Assembly (NCBI GenBank): GCA_014526335.1
Contig: JACTAT010000037.1
Location: 10,576,214-10,640,213 of the forward strand
Source: Chrysaora quinquecirrha
Taxonomy: Eukaryota > Cnidaria > Scyphozoa > Semaeostomeae > Pelagiidae
Length of the DNA: 64,000 nt
Direction: 5' to 3'
The position numbers and the translations under genes are program-made. Below are positions 13,901-28,900 of this stretch, one piece after another (position 1 is the stretch's first letter; every line of letters starts with the position of its first letter). The notes under the pieces were generated by a model. It saw nothing but the letters and a program-made list of their open reading frames with translations. It did not search any database and was not told the DNA's origin.

Positions 13901-16900
13901 GACAAAAAATCTTATTCTTAGGTTGTATTGTCAACCAAAATATGAAATGTCCTTTAGAATAGTTACGTATATCGCTACATAATGCGAAGATTCTAGCCTT
14001 GGTACTGATATTTGATAGCTCAAATGATCGTGTCATGCTTTAGAATGTCTTGACCGACTTTCTGGTTACGAATTCGCGAGCACAATATTTGTATCTTTTT
14101 AGATTTTAATGTGTCTGTGGCGAATTTCAAGCAAAAGTATCCACTTTTCATTACGGAGACGATTGAATTATGCTTACTCTATTTAACAGCTTCACAGAAT
14201 CAGCTTGTCCAATCAATAACGTCATTGTTTCGAGAAATTGATGTACCAGCTTCTCAGTTCGTGGTAAGTATAAAGCCCGTATAAAGGAATTGTCTTTCGG
14301 CCGCAAATTTATTGCGATTACTGATGTCATGAGAGACATTTTTATGAATTTTATCAATGATGTTTTGATTACTGTCTGATGAAACGTATACCCAAATTTT
14401 GCAAATAAAGTATTTACACTAGATACTCTTACACCTAATAATTGTTTTGCCAATTGAAATCAAAATTGCACACTGTGTACATTGGTTACCATAATTGCTT
14501 AAGGAAATACAAATTCACTGCTTCACCCCAAGTCGAAATTTACATTTTCATTTTCATTTTTTATCAGTTCCATGTATGAACGAATATATCATTTGTCTTG
14601 AACAGGGAATTCTTAGAATCCTGTCATGTGAAAAGTTGTCGACTGAAACCCTGGATATGTGCCTTTCTGCTATTCTTGCTGTTCTATCAGAACGAGGTTA
14701 CTACTAAGGGTTTTATCTTTTTTGTAAATTCATTTTAGAAGTTTTTTGCTATTATTTCTGAAATTTTTGCCTTAGCTAATAATTATTTTGGTGAAATTCG
14801 TTTTTTTTTTCAGTAAAAGCAATTGGAGAAGGAGGAGATTTGGAATATAAGGTAGAGACTAAAAGCCTTATGTTATTTTGCTCGAAGCAATTGGAATTAA
14901 TTGCTCTATACAGATCACTCAAAGAGCTACATTTGCAAGAAGGTGATGTTGAAAACTTTGATCGAAATAAAATCCAGGAAGAAAACGTGAGATGTTGATA
15001 TTTTTTTCAAAATTGTCTTCCTTTATGTCTTTCTCATGGCTTGGTCAAACGATCAAACATTGTTAGTCAAGCATTTGAAATTTGCTTGTCAAACAAAATT
15101 TTTGATCGTTTGGCCGCCTTTCCAACATTGCTTGCCAAGCATTTCTTTTGTTATTGTCATGCTTCAACAGCTTGCAACATCTCGGCACCCAGCAAAATTT
15201 CTTAACAACAAGACGTTCGTGCTTGCGCGTTAGCAAAGGCTTCGTTGTTCCAAAATGTGGGACAACAATGTTTTTGGACGTGGCCAAATGGTTAAACATT
15301 TGTAGTAAACTAAAATTTTAAAATGTTGGACCAACAATGTTTGATCGTTTGACTAGGGCCTTAGTTTGATCTTCATTCGAAATTAATCTTTAAACCGTCG
15401 TTTACATTGCAAACAAAAGAAGATTGTTTCAAACCGACTCAACTGTTGAAAGGATCAACAAGTACCTCACGTTAACAGGGTTGCAGCTTAACCTATTAAT
15501 GTATCCCCTGTAAGATTTGTAAGCACATAAGTTAAATCTGCACACGTATCAGTGGCATGCACAGTAGGCCGCTTAAAATAAGTTAATGAAAAATGATATG
15601 AAAATTAACACAGTAATTTCAAATTCAATTTTAACCGCGAGCAATTTTTAGCCAGCATAAAATTTCATTACTGGATGAATTCCAAATGATATACAAGTTG
15701 ACACTTGAAATTAGACTTGCATTCTAAAGGGCACTGCATTCTAAACGCGAACAAAATCATGAAAATTGACTCTTGATTTCAGCATACAATCTACGATTAA
15801 AATGGATTTGACCCTAATATGTTGTATTTGTCTTATGCAATCAGAGAATTTCGCGCCACCAAATTGCTAATCCGAATTCTTCAATTCTGCAGGGTTTGAA
15901 AACTTTGTTAAAATTGTCTGAAGAAGAGATGTTCATACTACAAGAATTATTTAACAAATCCAGAGTGTCAAGTCGAGAAAGAAGTCACAAATCAGCAAAT
16001 GATTTATCAGTAATAGATTTCCTCAAGATTTTTAGAAATCCACAAACTGAGAGTAGAAATGACATCGATTTGAAAAAATAGGCGAAATTTCATCACTGGA
16101 TGTATTTGACGACCACAGCTTATCGAACCGTATGGGTAGGTTTACTGATTATTTGCGTCCCTATAGCTGATTTCATTTCGTTAACTGACCGTGATGAAGT
16201 TTATATTATGCTTTGTATTGGATTTGGATAGACTGAGTGTCTTTGATATAGTATTTACAGTCAATGAATGACAAATCCATGTATAACAATTGATTTTTGT
16301 TCTTGCAGCAACTTTCATCTATGAGGTGAGTGTTTCTTCTAATTGTCATCATTGTGTATTACAGTTGTTTCAAATTTGTTAACTTGTTTATAAAAAATTT
16401 TGTCGAATCAGCATTATGAGATTGATTTTCCCATTGACAATCAATTCTTCTATGCACTATCAGCTATCTTCAGAGGTCTCGTTGTTGGTAAAATACTGAT
16501 AAAGATCTGACGAAATATTAATATATTTAGTGAAACTAATATTGAATTGTCAATGACTGCCTTCGTGGTCTCTTATGACATTTTCTAGAATAATGCAGAT
16601 TCAATGCTTTTTTCTCTTATGTTAGCTATTTTGAAAATACATTATACGTAGCCATTCAATCTTGAATCGACTCTGTAAATTTCGTCTATTGGTTTGAAGG
16701 GCCCATGGGGACAAGCTCAGTCGTTATCTGCCTACATGAGAAATCTTGCTGTTTTCTTATATAGAAGTACCACCTTGAGTAGAGTTCGCAACTTACTTGA
16801 GAAATTTCAGTGATACAGCTGTATCAAAGTACAAAGCCCCAGCAAAATGTAGACAATATTTTACCCAACACTAGCCAACATTCATATTGGTCAAAATGTT

Positions 16901-19900
16901 GACAGCGTTTGGCAATCTTGTTGGTTGAGCCAGTGCCACGTTGGTTGTGGTTGGCTAAAGTTTTTTCAGGGTCAAAATGCACCCAATATTTTAGAATGTT
17001 GGCTTGGTTTGGCCAACCGTGCTAACAAAATTAGACTCCATCCATACGTTTTAGGTAATTCCCTCGCCTTAAGCGCGGAAAAACGAAACAAAGCAGCATT
17101 CTCATTCTTAAAGAAGCAAGCTACTAGCAACTTTTATTTTCGACGTAAAAAGTACATGGAAACGAACCCAAATTAGAAATTACCGACAGCAGGCTCTTCA
17201 ATCGAACCAGTTTCTTTGATAGGAATAATGGCTGAAATGTTGGCTACGTTAAGCCACTCCTGCCCAACACCAAATAACATGTAAAAAGAAGTTTGCCATA
17301 ATGTTCGATGAAATGTTGGTGACATTTGGGGACGTGCTCTTGCTGTTGCTAACGAATTTCCTTCTTTAGCGAGGAAACACCTTACATTTTAAATAACAAA
17401 TTCTATACGGATTACCTTGGTTTAACGAACTCCGTACAACAACAGTATTTCCGTTGTTCCCTTCAGGGCTCGTTATATTCGGATTCTTATTCTACTAGCT
17501 ATATCGTTAATGCTCCTACAAGAATCCATAGATTTTCTTTTCTTGAACAAATCTTGGCGAAAAAAAAACAAAACTCTTGGGTGAGTGAGTTCGTCGTATG
17601 TATTTGCTGCGCCCTTAAAATGTGGCCTTTTTGTTATCCATCTGTAAAAATTAAGAATGTGTAGGTCGAACTTGCAACATATTTTTAGACTTTAAGACAT
17701 TGATCATAAGATTCGTGCATTTCTGTTGTAGGAAGTCATCTCGAAAAAGTTGTCAGTAAACGATCTTGGTTTTCTTGTGAACTCTCCCTATCTTTATCCA
17801 GATACATTAATGGTAAAATCAATTATTTGTATGTTGATTTATAACTTTTCGTCTTCGCTATACATGAAAATTCTGTTTTGCCATCCTATTCTATCGTTGA
17901 ACCGTGCACCAAAGTTCCTTGTTTGTCCTTTTGCTCCTTTATATTAAATCAAACCTGATCACGAGAAAAGCAAATATTACAAATATAGTTTCAAATGATC
18001 ACCTTCAGTTTAGTATTTCTGAAAAGTTGGTGTTCTTAGCTGTAACGTTTCATATAAAGCTGGTTGTTACGTCCTCTGTCTTTGCTTGTGACTGACTTAT
18101 ACGCTGGATGTAAAAGAATATTTCAAGCTGCATAATTATTTTCTTGTGTTTAATTGCAGATACTGCTTGCTACTTTTACATTGTCTGAAGAACACTTACA
18201 ATCGCTGGATGATTCAACAGTTTATTATCTACATAGTTTAGTCTATGCCATTTGCCATTGCAGAAGTAAGAATTTAGTTTTTTATTTTAGTAATTTAACT
18301 TTTTAGTCTAGTTAGAATTTATTTTTTTTTTAATTTTTCATTTGGTTTAGAAATATTTTAACAATGTTATTCTGTAAATTGATTGTTAATGACAAATATA
18401 ACCACATCAGTCGAGCCACCGAAATTTACGTTTTGAACCTAGTCATAAATTACATCACTTCCTTGGAAATGCAGCCGACGATGTTGAGCTAGACTCTGCA
18501 AGCTTGCATTGCTACAGGAACGCGCGAGAAGAAGTAGACTTCCGCCATTTGCTTTAAGATGAAATTTAGATCTGGTTGTCCTGAGATTTGAATCATTTGT
18601 CTTGAGTTAAAAAACTTTTTTAAAAAGTCTCTTGATATACCTCAGTTCATGGAACACCATGTGGTATTTAACAACAATGCAAGATTGGGTTGAAATTCCT
18701 TTATTGCAACATAATCCTTGCTAACAAATGTCCTCGAATCATGGGCGGTAGGAGACTAGTGTGTTGGCCTAAACCATAACGCTAAAAGAACTAGCCAATG
18801 TCATATCATATAGAAATTTACCTATTTGAATTTACGATATTTCTAATGTTCTTACCTTGTTTATTGTCTTTGGCCAAACATATTCACGAAAATTTACACA
18901 GCAACCAACGACTTTGAATGTTTCCCGCCATATTGCAAAGATTCTACGCAGGCGCAGTTCTGAGGTCGTACCACAATCAAAAAAAGAATGGGTAGGAAGA
19001 ACGCACCAGCTGACCTCGATTCTTTCGACAAGGCGTGTAACATTGGACCTCCACAAATTTGAACTGAAAGCCCAGGCTGCGACGTCACAGCCTGGGCACT
19101 CAGTTCCTTGTGACTTGTCAGCAGCAAGAACAGCGTCTGAGTTTTTGTAAAAGATTTGCAAACTGCAGTAACTCTGCCAGTTTGTTTCATTTAGGCCAGT
19201 CAAGATGTCTACCCCTGAAAATATGTGAAATTTTCTGACAATTTCACGATTGATTCCTTGAAGAGAATGTTACGAGCCTTAGGAGAAAAGTTGCGCATTT
19301 CCAAACAATGAATGCTATTGTCCCCAATCCCCCTCTTCCAACCCATACCTTAATAAAATAAATATCCTTTCGCTTCTCACCTCGTTTCCGCGTTAGAGGA
19401 TTCCCAAGGCAATATGATATGGCATAGGTTAGTTGTTGTAGCGTTATGGTTTAGGCCAGCACACTAGTCTCCTACCACCCATGCTCGAATGTCCAAATTA
19501 AGCGACATCCCGCGCCAGGCTGATTCATTCTAGTTAATCTTGCAGGATTGATTGCGATGCAACAGAAATGTTTACAATGATGTTTCCATAAGAAAAGTTA
19601 TATTTTTATGAGCAATTTTGAATACCAAGTATACCTTTTTTAACCTTTCTTCAAGGTAAACGCAGTTCCAGTGACAACATCAATGCTTCGGAATTTTGGG
19701 CACCCGTTCGAGAAGTTTTAGAAAACTCAACTCGTTCAAGTCGTAGTCTTCTATTTGCGTTTATTTGCCGAAATTTCTCTTTCGTAATGGATCCATCTTC
19801 GGTGAGTTGAAAGAATCTTTTTTCCACTTCATTTGCTAAATATGCATGAAAATCAATTTATGCTAAACAAATTTTACTGTTTTCAGAACGATAAGGATAC

Positions 19901-22900
19901 GTATATAGTTCATACTCACAGAAACTTTGCAAATAAAATTTCATAGGCACAGTGCTTAATGTATAGCAGTATCTGTGCTTAATGGTGTCACCTGCGTCTT
20001 TATCTGCGTAGCCTAAGCACTGAAGTTATGATACAATTGAAGTTATAATAAGAATAAGCAGCAATTGTATACATAACTTTGAATTGTGATGCATAAAATG
20101 AGAAGTATCGACATTGGCTACAGAATTTCAAATTCGTTTTCGAATCTTTCAGAATCTTGTCCTTGATTTCAGTTTTCCAATATTTGTCAAGTGACGTTTT
20201 GCCTTTTCTTAGGAACAATGCAGCAAAGACGAATCTGGATGGACTGATTTAGATAAAGATAAAGAAGAATGGAATAGCTGTATTTGCAGATTAATGGACA
20301 TCCTTGCTGTTGACAATTTTTTACAAACTGATCAGCTCAATCTTACGGATATCATTCCCATTGAAACTCATCAGTCGAAATTGACGGTAAAAGGTCGGTT
20401 TATCAGGATGGTTTCTAACAAGCTCTTCTGAATGGTCTTTTCATCGAATTCATACATTTAATGACCTTATGTTCTGCAATAAATGCCTCGCTCTTTCTCT
20501 ATTAAATTCGCCATTAGCAACAATGTTTTTTTTTGGGGGAAAATACAGGAAGCAAGAATATTAAGTTTCGTCTTAACGTCAGAGAATACTTTCTCATTAA
20601 TTCTATATGCCCAAAGATTTAAGTTATTTAGCTCGGTCCTGTGATAAGAGCTTCTGTCGTTGATTAAGCCAGATTTACTTATGAATATATTAAAACCCAA
20701 CAGCATCATCCCTCGAATAATGAATTCATTCGAATAACATGAATATAGAAGAAATGGAAATTTTTCGAATAACAAAGATATTGACTCGTTTCACCAGCCG
20801 GTTCCTGCTTTGATATCATGTCTTTCAATGGAAATATAAAACTCATAAAACGCATCATAATAGGTATTGACAGGGAATTATGCAATTATCATTATTTGTC
20901 ATTGTGAATATAACTTTATCTTTATGTAGGTATTCTGAATTCAGATCAGGGATCAATCACACAAATAATGGCATCTCATCTTGTCGGACGAAGGGTTCCT
21001 GGTCCTTGCTTGAAAAGCATTGGAACATCTAATAATGAAGTTGAGCAAAGCTTCGATTGTTTGGAAACCAACAACAGTAAACTTTTGGAATGTGAGTGTG
21101 CATTAGTTTACTTGCCCCTTTTTTCCTATTACTGTGGTCTCATCATCCATTAAAAATGGTAATCTTACGTATGTTGTTGACTATTAACCGTTTGTAAGTC
21201 ACGCATGAATATAAGCTGCACCTGATGAGCTAAAAATGGTTTTTATCTCAAACATTAAATTTTTTAAGAAATTTTCATTTCGTTTTAGTAGACATTTATG
21301 TACCAATTCTGCCTGCTATCTGGAATATTTGTTGCTCGAGTTCCCTGAACATTTCGATCTAATGAATGCGATCTGTATCGATTTTATTTTTGTCAAAAAG
21401 ATCAATTTTATTTTGCTCAGAATTTTCTTTTACATTCAGAAGTTACGAATAATACGTTGTGTCTCAAGGGGAGAAACATAAGTCGCAACCATGCAAAAGT
21501 TGCTAAAATTGACTAAGCGGCGGGTGATATTCAAAGAAATACATTGATTCAATACGTTAATTTAAAATGTCGTGTGCTTGTACTGTTAAACAAATTTTGA
21601 TAACTATTGCAGCCATCAAAAAGCTCCAGATTCGATTTCCATGCAGCTTAGAGACTAACGTGTTACTTGCGCATTGTTGTTGGGAATGTATCATTTTGTG
21701 GAAAAATGATGTAGAGGTAAGCATCGGACAACGATTCAATGGATAACTTAATACTTTGTTATTTTATATTCAGATATTTCAATATACGAAAACGGGCATA
21801 TAAATTGTCTGCATTTTTATCATTATCAAAGCAATGAAACAAGAGGCAGCCGTAAAAATAATGCCCCACCCAAAACAATTTGTAGCAGGAACGGGTGGGG
21901 ATACAAGAACAATAGAGTCACGGTGCTGTTTTGTAGTACAACTCAAAGCCAATGCCTTTTGAAGTATATCAACCACAGTTATTATTCTCATCAAAAAGGG
22001 ATATTGATGTGATACTGAAAAAAATTCGATTTCATCGTGCAACGCTCGTTACCATTCGGAATAATAAACTGGCTGCTTACATAAATTTCTGCTGACAAAA
22101 CTATGCTACTGTTGCTTTTTTATGAAACGTTGATCGCTTGCAAATAACCTTACAACCTATATAACGACAGTTATTTCTTTAAGAGTTATATAAGAATGAG
22201 CTCTTGTTGTCGCCGTACTAGCAAACTGGGTCAAGTTTCGGAGTCCCAATGGCTCGCAAGCAAAAACTACTGAACAGTATTTGTGTGATCTTGTTTTGCC
22301 CCACAACAAGAAAATCAACTGACGAAATATTTTTAAATTTTGTTTTTCACACATTGAGCGAATATTCATTAAAAGAATAACACTTCTTTTAGGAAATTTC
22401 CAATTTGTTTAGTGCTATAGTACATCTGTCATGTATTTCAAATTCTTTACTAAAGCAAGGTGAGTCACATCCGATTACATTTCTTGTGATCTGAATAAAC
22501 TATGAGTTAAATATTAAAATATTTTCACTTTCAGAATTCATCAATTAATTAAACTGTATTCTTCTTCTCAATGGTATGAATTAACCGTTAATAAATGTAC
22601 ATTACTTCATGTTCTGTAAAAATTCACCGCTTGTTTTAATTTATTTTTAAATACAGGACTCGTTCTGATGTTTTGGAAGGCTGTTTATAAAGAAAGTGTA
22701 AAAAATATATATCATTTAATTGAGAAGGTGTGTTACATCTTTAAACAGATTTTATTTTCAAAATTGCGATAAACAGCGGAAAAATTGTCGGGCATACTTA
22801 TCCTCTGGCACTTTTCAGAGTATTAACGTCAGAATCAGACCGAATAAATGCCCTGATAATTTAAAAATGCCTTGGATACACAACGTCTCCTTGCGATTCG

Positions 22901-25900
22901 AAAACCAAGTAAACAAGGCCATTACTAAGTGTTCCACTGCTGCAAAAGTGCCAACTCTCGTTTAGTTTTTAGCACTCGGAAATGACTACCGTCCACTCAA
23001 AAGGATTGCGTACCTACAGATATGATACCCAAAAAGCTTGCTCGTTTATGAACTTTCGTGCAAGTGCGATGCCAGGTACGTAGGTCATCGTACTGCCCAG
23101 AGATTGGGAGGTAGGATAAAACAACAAAAAAACAAAGAACACAATTTTGTGCATGTAGAAAAAAATCACCCTTTCGGGTCCAAACAACAACCTAGCCTTA
23201 AGCATTATTCTTCCATAGGACAGTACTGGGTTGACAACCCAAACTGTGCAGAAAATTACAGCGAGGATTGTTTTAAAATAATCGACAAAGCAAGAGCTTT
23301 GTTTCGCCGAGTTTTAGAATCTCTCCACATTAAAACAAAAGGCCGGTTCGGTGCAGACAGAAAGAGTTCGTTTTCTCATTTTGATTCTTCAATTAATTCT
23401 ATTGATCTTTCTGTTGTATCCCGCAAGCTGATCGGTATTTAACACACAATGTCAGGCTTTGCTTTTTGCTTGGTGCGTAAACCTGGGTATAAATTACGCC
23501 TTTATCAAGTGTTTCCGTGTGCTTTTGACGATTATACAGCTTTTGTTTTCACTGTTTATTGCAATTTTGAAGTTCTATACTGCTCAGAAATTATTCGCTG
23601 ATTTTTATTTTCACTCCATCCTTGGTTGCCGGCGAACTTGTCGTCTATAACATTCAAACATAGTTCAGAAGCTTAAAGGCGATACATTTTACAAGTACAA
23701 AGTAGAGAAAGTACCCGTACTGGCTCTGCATGATTAATATGCCCTCAATTCTTCATAGTTTGTCGAGTAAAACTGAATCAATGTCTCAAAACTTGAAATT
23801 TCTTTCTGCTGCTGGGCTGGTAATTAAAGAAAGAACAGCCACAAATTAGAAATCTTATCATGTATGGTTGGGATGCCGCTCTAATTACTAGATTTTCCTT
23901 TTAATTACGAGATTTCGCGGCAAAGAAATGCAACGAAATGTGAAGCAATTAATTTCCAAAAAATGTAACATGCGTTGACATGCGAGGTTAATGAAGATCA
24001 TCCTATCAACTGCCTTTTTTACCATATTCCCCATAATTTATTATTGATAGATGATAATTAATCTCTAGAAAATTTTCCTTCGTTTCAATTCATAACTTCA
24101 TATAATGTATGTACACCGATTTGATAGTTACCCCGGCGATTAAACTGTTATACCAGATTCATTTTAGAAACATTTATTTTTATTCTTGCTTTAAAATCTG
24201 GTTTTGTTTCACCGTATTAGGTTGGGAAATGTCCAAAGGATCGCTTGTGCAGGAAGGTATTTGAGTATTGATTTATGAAGTTTCAATTTTACTATTCCTT
24301 CATATTTATTTCAATGCTGATCACATAAGTATTTCGTAGATATGTTGCCGGCTTTTGATAATCATAGCAATGAGATTTATTTGAATTGCTTTGCATTTCA
24401 TACATAATTTTTTCCATTAAAGCATACTGGAATGAGCATCGGTGCAGTGGAGAAATATCTTCTTAGTGCTCAGAATTTACTAGAACTGCTCTTCGAGGTA
24501 TGTCAAAAAACAGTTTTTCACAATGATATTAGAATAGTTTTCAGTAAAACATATCAAGATTTTGATAATTTCAATTGAGCATGGAGTTATATTTTCCTTC
24601 AGCTTGATTTTGCTAATGCCGAGGTAATTACAGTCGAAGAAGAGCAAATATGGCAAAACAAAAGCAGGTCAGTGAGCTCAGTGTCACTTCTTATCCTCAA
24701 GTAACTTACTCTAGTATTTTTATAGATGTTATTTTTCGTTATACTTCGTGAGAAGCTGTTTTCAAATCATAATCGAAATGCTTCCAGCTTTTATGGCTCA
24801 ACGTGACAGGATGTACTGCTGCATTGGCCCAAATTATAAGCCACATAAAGAGTTTTATCATGGTGCATCTCATTTTAGAAGACTGATTTGCCATCATTGG
24901 CTTTTGATTATAATAATCTAGATTTCTTCACAGAGAAATTCCAATCATGGTTTCTGTGTAGAAATTCTTTTAAACCCTTTACAAATAGGCTATTATTGAT
25001 ATCTTCTGTAAGAAAAACGATTGATTTAGAACCAATTTGAATTTAAGTTAAGAATCAGAAAAGAAAACATTAAATCTTGGTATGATTCTTAACTGCATTG
25101 CAGAGTCCATTTTTCCATCGTAGATATGCCCCAATTTGATGTGAAGGAATTTTGTGTTACTTTGTAGTTTACTGCTAAAAAATGTTTCAGTTGTGTCTGA
25201 ACTTTCTTTCATCATCTTCAGACCAACCGTGACAATAATTGATAATGCATTTGATGAGCCGATCTGCGAACCTAAATGTGCTAAGGCAATTTGGAGCGTC
25301 GTTTTAACTCTTCGTCTCATAACATTTGCCGGCATGAAAAACAAAAGGCCGTCGGAAATATTTGACAGTAAGGTAAACGATTGATTTAAAATTCATTATT
25401 TCTCCTTTTAAGCCGCATTTTTTGTTTTAATAGAGGGAGTGATGATATAATTTATCTTTCAGGCAATCATTGCATTAATGCAGGCTTTTCCAATGACTGT
25501 TTTATCAGCTATTGAAACAAGCGATTCATCAATAACTGCTACAAGATGCGAGGTTTGTGCCTTTTCTCTTTATTTTCTTTGTTCTATTTGCAAAACTAGC
25601 GTCAAAAATTAACGTCTCTATTCTTTCTGGACAATCTAATCGAGCTGCAATCTTGAAACCTCACTGAATTAAGACCATGCTTTTAAACACGGGAAAATAA
25701 ATTTCATAATGCCTTCTTCCGTCTACGAAACCTGACCTACTGATTCAATCAATAAGACGGAAGGCTAGGATCGGAATTTGAACATTTCAGCTTTGAAAGG
25801 CACTCTTGAAACTTGAAAACGGAGAGCTTCAGCTGTACAACCATCTTGGTACTACATGAAACTTGTACCTCAAAAGATCGTTTGAGGGTAAAGGAAAATA

Positions 25901-28900
25901 ACACAAAATACAAGAAAAAAGCAAAGCTTGTGGAAATCCTTTCAACTACACAGGAGGAAAACATTCCAACTGATGGGCAGATTTGTTAAAATGCTGAAAA
26001 AATCCAATTAATGGAATATTGTTTTCTTATTGTTAGATCTTCTATTCTATTTTTTTAGTTCTGTCTCTCTACCCTGTCGCTCCTTGTTGCAAAATATTCA
26101 ACGATGGATGAAAGTGAAAATGAAGATGCGCTGATGACAGTAGCTAACGATGTCTTTCTATTAAGTAAATATTTTCAGTTGGAAGAAGATCAGCTTTGGC
26201 AACACTTTACATGTGAATTATTCTTAGCTGGATTAGATTCAGCTGGTCTTGAGGTGAACAAGCTTTCTCGTTATTTTTGTTGTGAAGATAACTATAATTC
26301 GCTTGTTGAAAGTTATTTTCCAACTCTCAAGGTCATTGTCAATATTTTTTAGGCGACACTGTCAGTTCACGACAAGGAGTCTTTGGCAACGCCTCTGCTT
26401 GAGTGTGTTGGCTCTCGATTGGCTGTTCTTTTGATAGAATCTGCTGACTCATCAACATTATCTACTGTTTTATCCAGTTTCCCAACCCATATCACCAGCT
26501 GGTTACAAAGCCAAGTATGTTAATTTCTTATTCTTCGTTTCATGATTATCCGCAGTGTTGTTTATCAAATTGCGATTCATTTTAATAAAGAACTAAATTT
26601 GTACATTCTAAAATGCCACTGTTCATGTATATAACGAATATCTGTGCCAATGAAAGCTTGGCATCAAGAAACAGGGCTTTTTCCTTCTCTTAGCAGTACA
26701 CTTACGTTCGCAAAGTATTGCACCACCTTTCTCGAAATAGCGGCGAGCTGTGGCTCTCGGCCTAAAGCGAACTATTTCCATAGCAAAGGCAAGAGGGCTC
26801 AGGAGCCCCGTGAACATACGTTTAGCGGGAAAATATTCGCCATTTCACTGGCTTTGAGTCAGAATTCAAAGTTACGAACAGTTAAAAAGTTCTGACAGAG
26901 AAATTCATCCAAAAGTTGAAGAAGTGCCTTCTAAAGGTTTAGGAAAAATTTGTTTCAACTGGTGTCAAAATGAATGATAAAGTGATGGGTTAACTTCAAG
27001 AAAAATAATAAATTTTGCCGATATCCGACTAAGAATTTTCTGAACTTTATTTTCATAATCAAGAGTTTACTGAATTAGGGTTTTCCGTGTTGAATTAAAA
27101 GGTTTCTGTGTCCACAATAATTCCAGGTGAGCGAAATTCTGTACTGCTGTTTTTATATCATATTGTTTTCACTGAGAAAAATATTGTCAAATAACCGTGA
27201 AAACTTTTCCCCTTTCGCTAGATTTACTCTAAGGCCCCGTTTACACTGTATCGGATACCTTTTTGATCCGCTACAAAAAGTGTTCCCAGTATGAAAGCAT
27301 GTTCTCTTTGCCTTTCCGTTTACACTGTACCGGATCAGTTTTTGTTCGCTAAATCAAGCATGCGCACTTTTGCATCTCATCTTACAACAACAAGAAGGCC
27401 TAACGTTTTTGGCGCCAGAAAGTAACGATTGTGATTTGGCAGAAGATAGCAATAACAAGAGATAATGGCAAAAGCAAATAAAAAACCTCAAAGTCATTCG
27501 AATAACAATGCTGAAGAATAAAAAAACTTTACATGGACAATAGAGGAGACATCTTTCTTGCTTCGAGTAGTTCTTGAATCCAAGACAAGTAAAGCTGCTG
27601 CTGGCATTGACTTGGAGACAGTGAAAACGGAATAAATCCAAGAGGGAGAATGATAAAAACGCACGTTGTATTTTTCATTGTCAAAATCATTTCTCAAGAA
27701 TGATGTTTGTAACTCCACGACTCAGCAAGCAACCAGATTAAATTTGTGCGGGAAAATTTAGTCTCGATGTGAATAGAAAATGGCCTCTTTGCGAATCAGC
27801 ATCAAAAAGTGTATCGGATGGAAGCGTTTACACTGTAGCGGATCACTTTTTGATCCGAACAGGTACAAGATTGATCCTCTTTCCTAGCAGGTACAAAATG
27901 TGTACGGATAGGTGAACAAAAATTGTATCGGATCACTTTTCGTGTGTAAACGGAAGCCTTATCCGATACACTTTTTGTAGCGGATCAAAAAGTGATCCGC
28001 TACAGTGTAAACTGGGCCTTAGAATGTCTGAAAATAAAATTTAAGGGCCATTGTTTTTTGAAAAATGAAATTATTCACAGCCAGTCTTCATCACTCATCT
28101 GAAATTGTTATCAACTTTTAAATCTTTTCGTAAAATTGAAAAATCGCCCTCGCTGAATAACCAACTGATTATCAAAAAGGCCAGAGAATTCTTCGTCGGA
28201 TATCAGCAAAATTTATTATTTTTCTGCAAGTTTAATCTATCAATTTATCATTCAATTTGACACCCAGTGGAAAGAGATTTTTCCAACACGTTTAGAAGGC
28301 AGTGCTTTAACTTTGAATGAATTTCTCAGTCAGAAATTTTTGACTGTTTGTAACTTTGAATTCTAACTCAAGGCTAGCAAAATTGCGAATATTTTCCCGC
28401 CAAAATCGTTAGTCCTGGGGCTCCAGAGCGCTGTTGTCTTTTTTATGAAAGTAGCTTGCTTTAGGCCGAGAGCCACAGCTAGCCGCCATTTTGAGAAAGG
28501 TGGTGCAATACTCTTCGAACCTTAGTGTATACAGTATTTGAAACTCAGTCATCTTAAAATAGTTACCATACTGTTCACAAAATCCGAAAAAGGCTACCTT
28601 ATTTGAGAATTTGTAGCCGTGTAGCCGTGAAGCAAGTTTGTCAAAAATTCTCGCATGGGCAAAATAAAGCCTGTTGCCATCTTTATACAAATTAATTTTG
28701 CCTATTGTACTGTAGTTTTAAAAGATAATTTACAGTTACATTTTTGCGACGCAAAAATAAGAAATTCCTGGAACTGAATCCTCATCGTAACCGAATACAT
28801 TTAGTTCTTTAATGCAACTGTTTCGTAAACCCACTTGGCAAAGCATGCAAAATTACTTGATAAGTTGCTTGCCCTGACGGTATGAGACCACACTGTTCCT

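Noticed and set aside
16008..16081. A short intron explaining the TAG in RAB3GAP2 exon 19 (donor gtaata at about 16010, acceptor aaaatag at 16081)
   Set aside because: It would leave phase 0 at 16135, and reading on through the microexon hits a stop in exon 21; it also removes conserved residues and lacks a pyrimidine tract.
18832..19203. Open frames up to 123 codons within the inverted-repeat element
   Set aside because: Frames on both strands are open over the same GC-richer patch; none resembles a transposase or any domain I know.
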